From NCBI RefSeq assembly GCF_017303055.1, contig NZ_JAEKJT010000008.1:124001-188000 (forward strand): a stretch of 64,000 nucleotides of DNA, written 5' to 3'. Made by a program: the position numbers and the translations under genes. The DNA is from Halomonas litopenaei (lineage in GTDB: Bacteria; Pseudomonadota; Gammaproteobacteria; Pseudomonadales; Halomonadaceae). The notes beneath the pieces were generated by a model that saw nothing but the letters and a program-made list of their open reading frames with translations, made no database searches and had not been told where the DNA came from. Shown here in pieces: positions 17,489-25,347 of this stretch (positions are counted from its first letter, which is position 1; each line of letters starts with the position of its first letter).

Positions 17489-18466
17489 ATGCCGTATTAC
17501 ACGATGTCTGCTGCTGTGCTGGCTGCCTTGATGGCCGCTACACCATTGGCCGCCCAGGCGGAAGCAGAGCGCTCGACTCAGGAAGATGCCCAGGTTCGTT
17601 TTTCCGTTCCCGCCTGGCCGGGAGTGACGGTCAAGACGGCCCTGGCATCCACCCTGCTGGAGACGCTCGGCTATCAACCCGTACAGGAAGAGCTTGGCTC
17701 CACCATTACCTACCAGGCCCTGCGCCAAGGCGAGCTGGATGCCTTTCTGGCGGCCTGGCTGCCTGCCCAGCAGGGGATGTACGACGCCAGCTTCGAGGGC
17801 GACGAGCCCACCCTTGAGGATCTCGGCAACAACGTTGATGGCGCCCGGCTGGGGTTCGCCGTTCCTGCGTATGTGTACGACGCGGGTCTGACATCGGCAG
17901 AAGACCTGGACAAGGAAGAGTTTGCCGAGCGTCTGGATCGCACGATCTACTCCATCGAGGTCGGCTCCGGCATGAGCGACTCGCTGAATGCCGCAGTGGA
18001 CGACGACAGCTATGGTCTGGGCGACTGGGAGCTGTCGGAAACCTCCACCCCCGGCATGCTCAGTGCCGTGGATGCGGCCATCGATCGTGAAGAGTGGATT
18101 GTGTTCGCGGGCTGGACGCCGCACTGGATGAACATTGAGTTCGACGTTCGCTACCTCGATGATCCGAACGACATGTGGGGGCCGGAGGGCGGTCGCAGCG
18201 ACGTGCGGACACTGGTCCGTCGCGAGTTCGCGCAGAGCCATCCCAATGCCACACGCCTGCTGGACCAACTGGTCTTCAGCGCCGATGACCAGAGCGCGAT
18301 GATTCGTGGATTCAGCTACGAAGAGCGTGAGCCGGAGCAGGTGGCGCTGGAGTGGCTACAGCAACATCCCGAGCAGACCCGGTCGTTCGTCGAGGGAGTG
18401 ACCACGCGAGATGGCGAAGAAGCCTGGCCGGTGATTCAGCAGGCGCTGGAGATTCCTGACGCCTGA
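17489..18466 (+). CDS. Glycine betaine/choline-type ABC transporter substrate-binding protein (OpuAC family)
   Basis: Periplasmic binding protein of 325 residues with a signal peptide ending around AAQAEA. The mature part has the Trp residues that form aromatic cages for quaternary ammonium groups in this family: VPAWPG, AAWLPAQQ, FAGWTPHWMN and DMWGPEGG. The fold is the two-lobe OpuAC type. No permease or ATPase gene is adjacent, so it must either serve a transporter encoded elsewhere or act as a second binding protein. Compatible-solute uptake fits a halophile. A very stable terminator follows. Confidence 0.88.
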   Translation: MPYYTMSAAVLAALMAATPLAAQAEAERSTQEDAQVRFSVPAWPGVTVKTALASTLLETLGYQPVQEELGSTITYQALRQGELDAFLAAWLPAQQGMYDASFEGDEPTLEDLGNNVDGARLGFAVPAYVYDAGLTSAEDLDKEEFAERLDRTIYSIEVGSGMSDSLNAAVDDDSYGLGDWELSETSTPGMLSAVDAAIDREEWIVFAGWTPHWMNIEFDVRYLDDPNDMWGPEGGRSDVRTLVRREFAQSHPNATRLLDQLVFSADDQSAMIRGFSYEEREPEQVALEWLQQHPEQTRSFVEGVTTRDGEEAWPVIQQALEIPDA

Positions 18467-18510
18467 TAGCGCTGGCTGGACTGCGGGCGCCTGGCGTCTC
18501 GGCAAGCCCG

Positions 18511-18550
18511 GCTGATGTGTTCAGCGCTTCGCTGATGCGTTCAGTGCCTC
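18511..18550. repeat. Two 20-bp tandem repeats
   Basis: The repeat begins GCTGATGTGTTCAG and is present twice head to tail with three mismatches, between the betaine-binding gene and its terminator. Confidence 0.65.
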
Positions 18551-18553
18551 GCT

Positions 18554-18579
18554 AAAGGACCGCCCTCGGGCGGTCCTTT
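18554..18579. terminator. Bidirectional terminator between the betaine-binding gene and znuA
   Basis: Positions 18554-18565 pair perfectly with 18568-18579 (AAAGGACCGCCC and its complement). The stem starts with AAA and ends with TTT, so it can serve both convergent genes. Confidence 0.9.
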
Positions 18580-18605
18580 GCATGCTGGCGGATGCGCAAG
18601 AGTGA

Positions 18606-19850
18606 TCAGTGCTGATGGTCGTCATGCGCTGCATGATCATGATCGTGGTCATGGTCATGGTCATGGTCATGGTCTGATGATTCGGAGGCATCCTGGTGCA
18701 GCAGGCCTTGGTGCAGCACCTCGGCGTTGTGCAGGATCATCCCCACGTAGTGGGAGGTCATGCCGTCTTCCGACAGCGCTCCGTTATACAGCGTACCGGC
18801 GATGGGCACCCCTGTTTCCTCGGACAGCTGTTCCATCAGCGCCGGGCTGGACATGTTTTCAATGAACAGCGCGGGGATCTGGCGCTCGCGAATGATGTCC
18901 ACCATCTGGGCGATATCGGCGGCTGATGGTTCCGCTTCGGTGGAAAGGCCCACCGGCGACAGGAAGTCGATCCCGTAGGCACGCGAAAAGTGACCGAAGG
19001 CGTCGTGGCCGACAATGACCTGAGCATGGTCTGGCAGGTCGTCCAGCAGCGTCAGCACCTGTTGGTGCGCCGCCTTGATGTCCGCCATGTAGCTATCGGC
19101 CCTGGCGGTGTAGTGGGCGCTGTTGTCGGGATCTACGGCGATCAGGCCATCGCGGATATTGGCGACGTAGATCAGCCCTGCCGACAAGTCGAGCCAGGCG
19201 TGGGGATCATACTGTCCATGGTCATGGCCAGCGTGGCCGTCATGATCCGCGTGGTCATGCTCGTCGTGGCTGTCATGGCCAGCGTGGTCGTCGTGATCCG
19301 CGTGGTCATGCTCGTCGTGGCTGTCATGGCCAGCGTGGTCGTCGTGATCCGCGTGGTCATGCTCGTCGTGGTTGTCATGGCCAGCGTGCTCTGCGTGGTC
19401 ATGCTCGTCATGGCCTGCATGCTCAGCGTGGTCGTCATGACCCTGGTGTTCGCCGTGGTCGCTCTGTTGATGCAGCGACTGGCCGCCATAGGCCAGCACT
19501 GGTACGCCCTCAGTGGCGACAACGGTTGTGCCTTGGTAGCCACTGGCGTCCAGCAGGCGTGTCATCCAACCCTCGAACTGCAGGCCGTTGAGCACCACAA
19601 GGTCGGCCTCTGCCAGGGCTCTGGCATCGGTGGGGCGAGGAGAGTAGACGTGGGGGTCGCTATCTGTCCCGACCAGGGAGGTGACCTCAACCCTGTCACC
19701 ACCGACGTTGCGAACCATATCGGCCAGTACACTGAAGCTGGTGACCACCTGCGTAGGTTCGGCCGCCAAGGCCTGGGGGCCGAGGGCGAGTCCCGCCAAC
19801 GCCATCCAGGCGTGGCGTTTGATGAGAGCGTGAGGCAGTGACAGGGGCAT
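18606..19850 (-). CDS. znuA: Zinc ABC transporter substrate-binding protein with long His-rich loop
   Basis: Periplasmic zinc-binding protein of 414 residues, about 100 longer than usual. The signal peptide ends near ALAAEP. The cluster A-1 fold has its metal ligands in SDSDPHVYSP, YDPHAWLD and VIVGHDAFGHF. Between the first two is a His/Asp loop (about residues 127-213) with 29 His, coded by 51-bp DNA repeats, and a second His/Asp run closes the protein. Such loops bind several zinc ions and are thought to collect or sense zinc. It is the last gene of the znuC-znuB-znuA operon; 41 bp separate it from znuB. Confidence 0.95.
   Translation of the reverse strand: MPLSLPHALIKRHAWMALAGLALGPQALAAEPTQVVTSFSVLADMVRNVGGDRVEVTSLVGTDSDPHVYSPRPTDARALAEADLVVLNGLQFEGWMTRLLDASGYQGTTVVATEGVPVLAYGGQSLHQQSDHGEHQGHDDHAEHAGHDEHDHAEHAGHDNHDEHDHADHDDHAGHDSHDEHDHADHDDHAGHDSHDEHDHADHDGHAGHDHGQYDPHAWLDLSAGLIYVANIRDGLIAVDPDNSAHYTARADSYMADIKAAHQQVLTLLDDLPDHAQVIVGHDAFGHFSRAYGIDFLSPVGLSTEAEPSAADIAQMVDIIRERQIPALFIENMSSPALMEQLSEETGVPIAGTLYNGALSEDGMTSHYVGMILHNAEVLHQGLLHQDASESSDHDHDHDHDHDHDHAAHDDHQH
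18625..18677. repeat. ATGATC/ATGGTC hexamer repeats coding the His-Asp tail of ZnuA
   Basis: A run of imperfect hexanucleotide repeats (complement of CATGAC and CATGAT) encodes an alternating Asp-His tail. Confidence 0.8.
19221..19390. repeat. 51-bp tandem repeats in the znuA His-rich loop
   Basis: The word GTCATGGCCAGCGTGG starts at 19221, 19272, 19323 and 19374, giving three full 51-bp units plus a partial one. Each unit codes 17 residues of the pattern HDDHAGHDSHDEHDHAD. The near-identity of the units at DNA level points to recent expansion by recombination or slippage. Confidence 0.9.
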
Positions 19851-19891
19851 GAGTGTCGTTCTCCGGTGGCGGTTGGATGGGCGTGGTCAGG

Positions 19892-20794
19892 TCAGGCGCG
19901 TTCGTCGGCACCCAGCGGCATGGCGCGGCGTCGCAGTCGCGCGGCAAGGCTGTGCTGGCGTCCAAACACCGCAGACAGCAGGTAGGCGACCCCCGCCAGC
20001 AGTATGATGGCAGGGCCTGAAGGTAGGCTGAGGTGGTACGACAGCAGCAATCCACCAAGGCTTGCAGCCAGTGCAATGATCACCGACAGGCCCATCAGGC
20101 CTTCCAGGCGAGTGCTCCAGAAGCGCGCCGTGGTGGCCGGCAGCATCATCAGGCCAACCGCCATCAGAGTGCCCAGGGTCTGGAACCCGGCGGTGAGATT
20201 GAGCACCACCAGGCCCAGGAAGATCCCGTGCACCAGGCCGCCCTTGACTCCCTGGCTGCGAAGAAACAGCGGGTCGAGGCATTCCACCACCAGCGCACGA
20301 AAGATGACGGCCAGGGTGATCACGATCAGGCTACTGATACTGGCGATCAGCACCAGAGCGGTGGTGTCCACCGCCAGGATGGAGCCGAACAGGACATGGG
20401 TGAGGTCGACGCTGCTGCCGCCCATGGCGACCAGCATGACCCCTGCTGCCAGGGAGATAAGGAAGAAGCTGGCCATGGCTGAGTCTTCGCGATGGCCGGT
20501 CAATTGAGACACGCTGCCCGCCAGCAGTGCTATCAACAATCCTGACAGCATGCCGCCAAGGCTCATGATCGGCAGCGAGAAACCCGCCATGAGAAAGCCC
20601 AGGGCAACGCCGGGAAGAATGGCGTGGGACATGGCGTCGCCGATCAGGCTCATGCCCCGCAGCATCAGGAAGACCCCCAGTGGCGGTGCGGCCAGCGACA
20701 GGGCCAGGCTGGCGACCAAGGCGCGGCCCATGAAGGCATAGTCAAACGGCGCAATCAGCCAGGTGTGCAGGGTCGATACAAGTGCGTCAAACAT
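19892..20794 (-). CDS. znuB: Zinc ABC transporter permease
   Basis: Inner-membrane permease of 300 residues with about eight or nine helices (ABC-3 family). Family features include GVFLMLRGMSLIGDAMSHAI near residues 40-59 and the VGLMMLPATTARFWS stretch. Its ATG directly follows the znuC stop codon, so the two are translated as a unit. It forms the membrane channel for zinc delivered by ZnuA. Confidence 0.94.
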   Translation of the reverse strand: MFDALVSTLHTWLIAPFDYAFMGRALVASLALSLAAPPLGVFLMLRGMSLIGDAMSHAILPGVALGFLMAGFSLPIMSLGGMLSGLLIALLAGSVSQLTGHREDSAMASFFLISLAAGVMLVAMGGSSVDLTHVLFGSILAVDTTALVLIASISSLIVITLAVIFRALVVECLDPLFLRSQGVKGGLVHGIFLGLVVLNLTAGFQTLGTLMAVGLMMLPATTARFWSTRLEGLMGLSVIIALAASLGGLLLSYHLSLPSGPAIILLAGVAYLLSAVFGRQHSLAARLRRRAMPLGADERA

Positions 20795-21514
20795 TCAGAC
20801 AGATCCAGGAAACGTCAGGGGCAGGCGCGGTGGGCGCGTCAGCTGGCCGGTGTGGCGCTCGACCAGAGCGTCGGGGGTGGCCCAGCGGCCATGTCCCTCG
20901 GTCAGCACCAGCACGTCATCGGCCAGGCGCGATAGCTGCGTCATGTCGTGCAGGACGATGACTAGCGTGGCTCCCGCATCGGCCATTTCGCGAAGCACCG
21001 TCATCAGCATTTCCACGGTGTCGACGTCGACGTTGGCAAACGGCTCGTCGAGCAGCAGCAGCTCGGCTTCCTGCATCAGCGTGCGCCCGATCAAGGCGCG
21101 CTGGCGCTGACCGCCGGATAGCTCGCCGAGGGGACGGTGTGCGAGGTGAGAGATGCCCAGTCGCTCCATGATGTCCCGGCCCCTGCGGTAGTGCGCACCA
21201 CAGTAGCCCTTGAAGGCCCCGTGGCTCGGCCAGGTGCCGGTCATGATCAGTTCTTCGACACTCATCGGGAAGCTGAGGTCCAGTGCCAGCTGCTGGGGCA
21301 GCCAGGCGCGCCGGGCGGCGGGCACGTCACATTCCACTCGTCCGGCGACCGGCGTCAGTGTGCCCATGATGGCCTGAATCAGGGTGCTCTTGCCGGCACC
21401 GTTGGCGCCTATCAGCGCGGTGATGGCACCGTCTTGGAAGCGGCCTTCCAGGTGCTCGAGCACCGTTCGGCCGCCGCGTGCCAGCTGCAGGTCATGGAGG
21501 GTCAGGCGCGACAT
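20795..21514 (-). CDS. znuC: Zinc ABC transporter ATP-binding protein
   Basis: ATPase of 239 residues. Walker A is GANGAGKST, the signature is LSGGQRQRALIGR and Walker B is LLLLDEPFANVD, with the switch His in VIVLHDM. The ATG at 21514 is preferred over a GTG at 21526. It overlaps the stop codon of a 46-codon reading frame as TGATG, which suggests translational coupling to that frame. Its own stop abuts the znuB start. The operon order C-B-A differs from E. coli, where znuA is divergent. Confidence 0.95.
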   Translation of the reverse strand: MSRLTLHDLQLARGGRTVLEHLEGRFQDGAITALIGANGAGKSTLIQAIMGTLTPVAGRVECDVPAARRAWLPQQLALDLSFPMSVEELIMTGTWPSHGAFKGYCGAHYRRGRDIMERLGISHLAHRPLGELSGGQRQRALIGRTLMQEAELLLLDEPFANVDVDTVEMLMTVLREMADAGATLVIVLHDMTQLSRLADDVLVLTEGHGRWATPDALVERHTGQLTRPPRLPLTFPGSV

Positions 21515-21654
21515 CAGTGCCACCACCCTGCTGACCAGCTAACGGCCAGCCACAGCGGCAGCAAGGGGATGGCGACCAGGCCGAGGCGACGCTTCATGGA
21601 CAGCGACATCAATGAGAAATGGCAAGGCCCCTCGGGACGATGGCGATGGGACAT
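21514..21654 (-). CDS. Candidate 46-residue membrane protein, first gene of the znu operon
   Basis: Short reading frame that ends in TGATG, overlapping the znuC start by one base. It has a CGGAG ribosome site 6 bases before its ATG. The product begins MSHRHRPEGPCHF, a cluster of three His and one Cys that could bind metal, then KRR, one hydrophobic helix (LGLVAIPLLPLWLAVSW) and the tail SAGWWH. It lies 44 bp downstream of a candidate Zur site. It could be a zinc-repressed small membrane partner of the transporter or a leader peptide coupling translation of znuC. I know of no described homologue. Confidence 0.5.
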   Translation of the reverse strand: MSHRHRPEGPCHFSLMSLSMKRRLGLVAIPLLPLWLAVSWSAGWWH

Positions 21655-21696
21655 GCGGAACTCCGGAGTGGTGACGGGCGTGCGGAATCGGCTGGA

Positions 21697-21713
21697 GGGT
21701 ATAACATAACACT
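21697..21713 (-). promoter_or_regulatory. Candidate Zur operator upstream of the znu operon
   Basis: On the minus strand the sequence GTGTTATGTTATACC resembles the gammaproteobacterial Zur core GTTATnnTATAAC, matching in both half-sites except the last positions. It sits just upstream of the znu operon, where Zur control is the rule. No zur gene is in the window. Confidence 0.5.
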
Positions 21714-21941
21714 ACCGCGGTTTCCATGACTTCACCGCGTTGGATCGCCGGATGCCGGCACCTCGACGACACCCGCGCAGGGAACTTTCCCTGAATCGAT
21801 ACTGCAAAGAATGTCGTCTCACGATAAACTTGTACAAGGTGTCATGTGCGAGAGACCTCGCACAAAGGACGCACTGCAGACCTGGTCGAGCACGCACGCG
21901 CTGTGCTCCTGGGGTGGCGAGGGTTCCAGGGAGTGTATGAC

Positions 21942-22490
21942 ATGTCACGGATCATGCGGCGAATGATGCTGGCAGGGGTGGTCATGGGACTGGCACTGAT
22001 GGCATCGACTCACTGTGTAGCGGGCGGCAGTACAGGCCTCTACGTGGGGATAGGTGCAGGCCAGATTCAGGGCGACGATGATTTTGACGATGAAGCGTCA
22101 GCGGCAAAGGTATTTGCGGGCTACAACTTTGGCTGGCTGCCTTTCCTGGACCTTGGTGCGGAGCTGTCGTACCTGAACGGCAGCGAGCTCGACGGCGATG
22201 TCGATGGCACCTCCGCCACGTTGGATATTGAAAGCCTGCAGGCCATGGGTATCGCAGGCTTCAGCTTTGGCCCCTTCGGCGTCTACGGCAAGGCAGGCAT
22301 GGCCGACTGGGATGCCGACCGTAATGGCCGCGGGGTGAGCAAGGATTACTCCGGTACTGACCCTGTGTATGGGTTTGGCGCCAGGGTTCAACTGTTCGAT
22401 GTGACCGGTCGACTCGAGGTGGAACGCATCGACGCGGATCGTATCGGGCATGTGGATACGCTGACCGGAAGCGTGGTCTACACGTTCTGA
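21942..22490 (+). CDS. Outer-membrane beta-barrel protein (OmpA/OmpX-like barrel)
   Basis: A 182-residue protein with a signal peptide (hydrophobic MMLAGVVMGLALMAS, then a small-residue cleavage region). The mature part alternates polar and hydrophobic strands (GLYVGIGAGQIQ, AAKVFAGYNFGWLPF, GAELSYLN, FGARVQLFDVTGRLEVER) and ends in Phe after a Tyr-Thr (VVYTF), the usual signal for the outer-membrane insertion machine. An eight-stranded barrel is likely. AGGGAG lies 8 bases before the ATG. It has its own strong terminator. The ligand, if any, is unknown. Confidence 0.78.
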   Translation: MSRIMRRMMLAGVVMGLALMASTHCVAGGSTGLYVGIGAGQIQGDDDFDDEASAAKVFAGYNFGWLPFLDLGAELSYLNGSELDGDVDGTSATLDIESLQAMGIAGFSFGPFGVYGKAGMADWDADRNGRGVSKDYSGTDPVYGFGARVQLFDVTGRLEVERIDADRIGHVDTLTGSVVYTF

Positions 22491-22527
22491 CAGACACATC
22501 TTGTCTGCCTGGCGAGCGGTAAATTGA

Positions 22528-22559
22528 CGAAGGGCCGGCGCGAAAGCGTCGGCCCTTCG
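22528..22559 (+). terminator. Hairpin terminator after the beta-barrel gene
   Basis: A 14-bp stem with one G-T pair and a GAAA tetraloop lies 38 bases after the stop codon. There is no long T-run. Confidence 0.75.
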
Positions 22560-22633
22560 CCGTAGTTGGTCGTCACTGGGGGCCTTGTACGGCGCAGCGA
22601 GAGCGTTGGGGAAGCAGCAAGCAGCAAAAAACC

Positions 22634-22647
22634 TTGATCTGGATCAA
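22634..22647. promoter_or_regulatory. Perfect ANR/FNR box TTGAT-CTGG-ATCAA
   Basis: The 14-bp site matches the FNR/ANR consensus at every defined position. It lies 112 bp before the ATG at 22746 and about 85 bp before an alternative GTG start at 22719, so it probably activates the small membrane protein gene under low oxygen. Confidence 0.75.
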
Positions 22648-22745
22648 GCTGACAGCCGCGTAGGTGATCGCGCACAAATGTCTAAGTCAAAAGGGGTAGG
22701 TAGCGTTCAGTATACAGTGTGTATCTCGTCACACTTGGTGTCCTT

Positions 22746-23117
22746 ATGGCTAGCCTGCTTCTTGTCTCACCCTCTTCCTTTACTGGGGCGCCTCGGCTGC
22801 GCGCCGTCTGTGTGCGGGTGGCTCTCGGCGCTCTCTTGCTGCTGGCGATCATCGGTCTGATCCCCCATGGAGAGGTCGTCGATGTGGCGATCTGGGTAGG
22901 GATTTGCAATGCCATGCTGCTGTTCGGCATGGATGCGGTGCTGGGGCTGTTGCTGGAGAGCCTGGGTATCTCGTCGGCGGTGACGGAACGGTCATGGCTA
23001 CGGACCTTGCTGGCGGTGATGGTAGCCGTGGTCATGTGGGTATTTGCCATCTTCCTGCTGCCACTGGCGCTGGCCTGCCGCCACTTGCGCGGTCAGTCCT
23101 GCCACAAGGGCTACTGA
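22746..23117 (+). CDS. Small membrane protein of unknown function, probably ANR-controlled
   Basis: A 123-residue protein with three or four hydrophobic segments (including VALGALLLLAIIGLIP, a segment around GICNAMLLFGMDAVLGLL, and LLAVMVAVVMWVFAIFLLPL) and a short His/Cys/Lys tail. The start is uncertain: ATG at 22746 and GTG at 22719 both lack a clear ribosome site. A perfect ANR/FNR box upstream implies a role in oxygen-limited growth. I do not recognise the family. DUF4202 follows 56 bp downstream on the same strand. Confidence 0.6.
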   Translation: MASLLLVSPSSFTGAPRLRAVCVRVALGALLLLAIIGLIPHGEVVDVAIWVGICNAMLLFGMDAVLGLLLESLGISSAVTERSWLRTLLAVMVAVVMWVFAIFLLPLALACRHLRGQSCHKGY

Positions 23118-23173
23118 GATCGGCACATCGTCGTTACCATAGGGCAATGTCGTGACGTCACCCGAGGTAGCCC

Positions 23174-23758
23174 ATGAGCCCTGCACCCTTTGACCTAGCC
23201 TGTTCCAGACTCGATGCCATGCATGCCGATGATTCTCGCCGCATCGAGGTCGACGGTCAGCAGCAGCCGCAGGAGCTGTGGCACGCCGGTCGCATGTCGG
23301 CGTGGCTCGAGCGCCTCGATCCCAAAGCCCCCGAGCTGGTCCGGCTAGCGGTTCGCAACCAGCACCTCAAACGCTGGGAAGTCCCGCGCAGCGACTACGA
23401 AGAAGGTCGTATCGGCTACCTGACCTGGCGCCGCGACCAGGGCAAGCGTGCAGGTCTGCTGGCGGCCGAGGTTATGCGCAGCAGTGGCTACAGCGACGCC
23501 GATGCCGACGAAGTGGCGCGGATGATCCGCAAGCAGGGGCTGGGACGTGATCCTGGTACCCAGGCAGTAGAGGACTGCGCCTGCCTGGTCTTTCTCGAGA
23601 ATTACTTCGCAGACTTTTCCCGCCAGGTCGACCACGACCACCTGATCCGCATCGTCCAGATGACCTGGAAGAAGATGTCCCCCGCCGCCCATCAGCTGGC
23701 GCTGGGCCTGCCCATGAGCGACGAAGCCCGCGCCATCGTCGAGGAAGCGCTAGGCTAA
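23174..23758 (+). CDS. DUF4202 domain-containing protein
   Basis: Soluble protein of 194 residues matching the DUF4202 family along its length: an opening Asp/Asn-rich helix around SRLDAMHADD, ELWHAGRMSAWLERLDP, LAVRNQHLKRWEVPRSDY, TWRRDQGKRAG, VARMIRKQGLGRDPGTQAVEDCACLVFLE. The conserved His, Asp and Arg pattern looks like an enzyme related to HD-type hydrolases, but no activity is known to me. GAGG lies 6 bases before the ATG. Confidence 0.78.
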   Translation: MSPAPFDLACSRLDAMHADDSRRIEVDGQQQPQELWHAGRMSAWLERLDPKAPELVRLAVRNQHLKRWEVPRSDYEEGRIGYLTWRRDQGKRAGLLAAEVMRSSGYSDADADEVARMIRKQGLGRDPGTQAVEDCACLVFLENYFADFSRQVDHDHLIRIVQMTWKKMSPAAHQLALGLPMSDEARAIVEEALG

Positions 23759-23846
23759 GAGGCGGATGACTCGTGCCGACGTGCGGCAGCGGTGACAGGC
23801 CCCGGGAGCGCATCTACACGCCCAGGGCTGTTGCTTCGCGTCCCCC

Positions 23847-25289
23847 TCAAAACCCCTTGGCCTGGCCTCTGGGGCGCGCCGGGGTGGGGGTGTCGCAGCG
23901 CAGGAACTCGCCGCCATCCGGTGGGCCGCAGGGTTTGCCATCGCGGGCTACGATCCGGCCTCGGTTCAATGTCATGACGACCTTGCCGGTGAGCTCGAGC
24001 CCTTCGTAAGGGGTGTAGTCCACGGCGTGGTGCAGGTCGGCGTTGCGAACGGTGACGCGGGCATCGGGATCCCACAGGGTCAGGTCGGCGTCACTGCCCA
24101 CGGCGATGGTGCCCTTGCGCGGATACAGTCCATAGATCTTGGCCGGGTTGGTGGCGGTCAGCGCGACGAAGCGGGTGGCGTCGATGCGCTGCTTGATGAC
24201 GCCCTCGGAAAACAGGATAGACAGGCGCGTCTCGAGCCCGGGAATACCGTTGGGGATGCAGGAAAAGCTGGCATCCTCGCCGTTCAGCTTCTTGCCTTTG
24301 TCGTCTTCGTAGCGGAAGGGCGCGTGGTCCGAGGAAAAGACCTGAAAGACCCCGCTTTCCAGCGCCTCCCACACCGCCTGCTGTGCGGCTGGGTCGCGCG
24401 GTGGTGGGCTGCACACGCACTTGGCGCCCTCGAAGCCATCCTGGTCCAGGTCGTCGGCGGTCAACATCAGATACTGGGGGCAGGTCTCGCCATAGACCCT
24501 GAGGCCTCGGCTCTGGGCCCAGCGGATCTGCTCGATGGCCTGGGGGCCGGAGACGTGCACGATCAGCACCGGGACGTCGATCAGCTCCGCCAGGGAAATC
24601 GCACGGTGGGTGGCCTCACGCTCGGCAATGGAAGAGTGGGCCTCGGCATGATAGCGCGGGGCGGTGTGGCCCTGGGTCTCCAGCAGCTCGGTCAGATAGG
24701 CGATGCAGTCGGCATTCTCGGCATGCACCATCACCATGGCGCCCTCGCGACGGGCCAGCGCCAGCACTTCCAGCACTTCGCGGTCGTTGAGCTTCAGATC
24801 ATCGTAGGTCAGGTAGATCTTGAAGGAGCTGTAGCCTTCCTTGATCAGCGCCGGCAGCTCGTCGCGCAGTACTGTCTCGCTGGGGTCGGTGACGATCATG
24901 TGAAAGGCGTAGTCGATCATCGCCTGGCCATCGCTCTCTCGGTGATAGTCGTCCACCGCGGCACGCAGCGACTGGCCCTTGAACTGGGCGGCGAAGGGAA
25001 TCACCGTGGTGGTCCCGCCCGCCGCGGCCGAGCGAGTTCCCGACGCGAAGCCATCGGCCATTACCGCGCCGTCGCCCAGGGGCTGGGCCAGGTGGCAGTG
25101 GGCGTCGATGCCGCCAGGCATGACCCACAGCCCGGCAGCATCGATGGTGTCACCGGTCACCTCAGCGGTGGCGGCGAGCCCTTCGCCCAGGGCGACGATG
25201 CGTCCGTCGCGAATGCCGATATCGGCGCTGAAACGGTCGGCGGCGGTGATCACGTTGGCATTGGTGATCAAGGTATCGAGGCGTTGCAT
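23847..25289 (-). CDS. Dihydropyrimidinase/D-hydantoinase family amidohydrolase
   Basis: Cyclic-amide hydrolase of 480 residues. Binuclear metal ligands are placed in DAHCHLAQP (HxH), SFKIYLTYDD (the carboxylated Lys), MVHAEN, HVSGPQAIEQ and FSSDHAPF (catalytic Asp). It opens dihydropyrimidines or 5-substituted hydantoins to N-carbamoyl amino acids. The ATG at 25289 has GGGAGA 7 bases upstream. It is the last gene of a leftward operon after a racemase-like gene and TRAP DctP-Q-M, which suggests the imported compound is its substrate. No N-carbamoylase is present in the window, so the pathway is incomplete here. Confidence 0.92.
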   Translation of the reverse strand: MQRLDTLITNANVITAADRFSADIGIRDGRIVALGEGLAATAEVTGDTIDAAGLWVMPGGIDAHCHLAQPLGDGAVMADGFASGTRSAAAGGTTTVIPFAAQFKGQSLRAAVDDYHRESDGQAMIDYAFHMIVTDPSETVLRDELPALIKEGYSSFKIYLTYDDLKLNDREVLEVLALARREGAMVMVHAENADCIAYLTELLETQGHTAPRYHAEAHSSIAEREATHRAISLAELIDVPVLIVHVSGPQAIEQIRWAQSRGLRVYGETCPQYLMLTADDLDQDGFEGAKCVCSPPPRDPAAQQAVWEALESGVFQVFSSDHAPFRYEDDKGKKLNGEDASFSCIPNGIPGLETRLSILFSEGVIKQRIDATRFVALTATNPAKIYGLYPRKGTIAVGSDADLTLWDPDARVTVRNADLHHAVDYTPYEGLELTGKVVMTLNRGRIVARDGKPCGPPDGGEFLRCDTPTPARPRGQAKGF

Positions 25290-25328
25290 CTTGCGTTCTC
25301 CCGAGGCCGACGGGGTCGGCAAAGGTCA

Positions 25329-25336
25329 TTGTTGTT
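25329..25336 (-). promoter_or_regulatory. Catabolite (CA) motif AACAACAA before the hydantoinase gene
   Basis: Exact match on the transcribed strand to AANAAYAA, the Crc/Hfq target of pseudomonads, 40 bases before the hydantoinase ATG and just after the dctM stop. Confidence 0.45.
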
Positions 25337-25347
25337 GGTGTAAATCG

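Noticed and set aside
19221..19390. Regular 51-bp repeats considered as a CRISPR array
   Set aside because: The repeats are contiguous with no spacers and are in frame inside znuA.
24027..25343. 438-codon open frame opposite the hydantoinase gene
   Set aside because: Antisense to conserved active-site sequence, and its product looks like no known protein.
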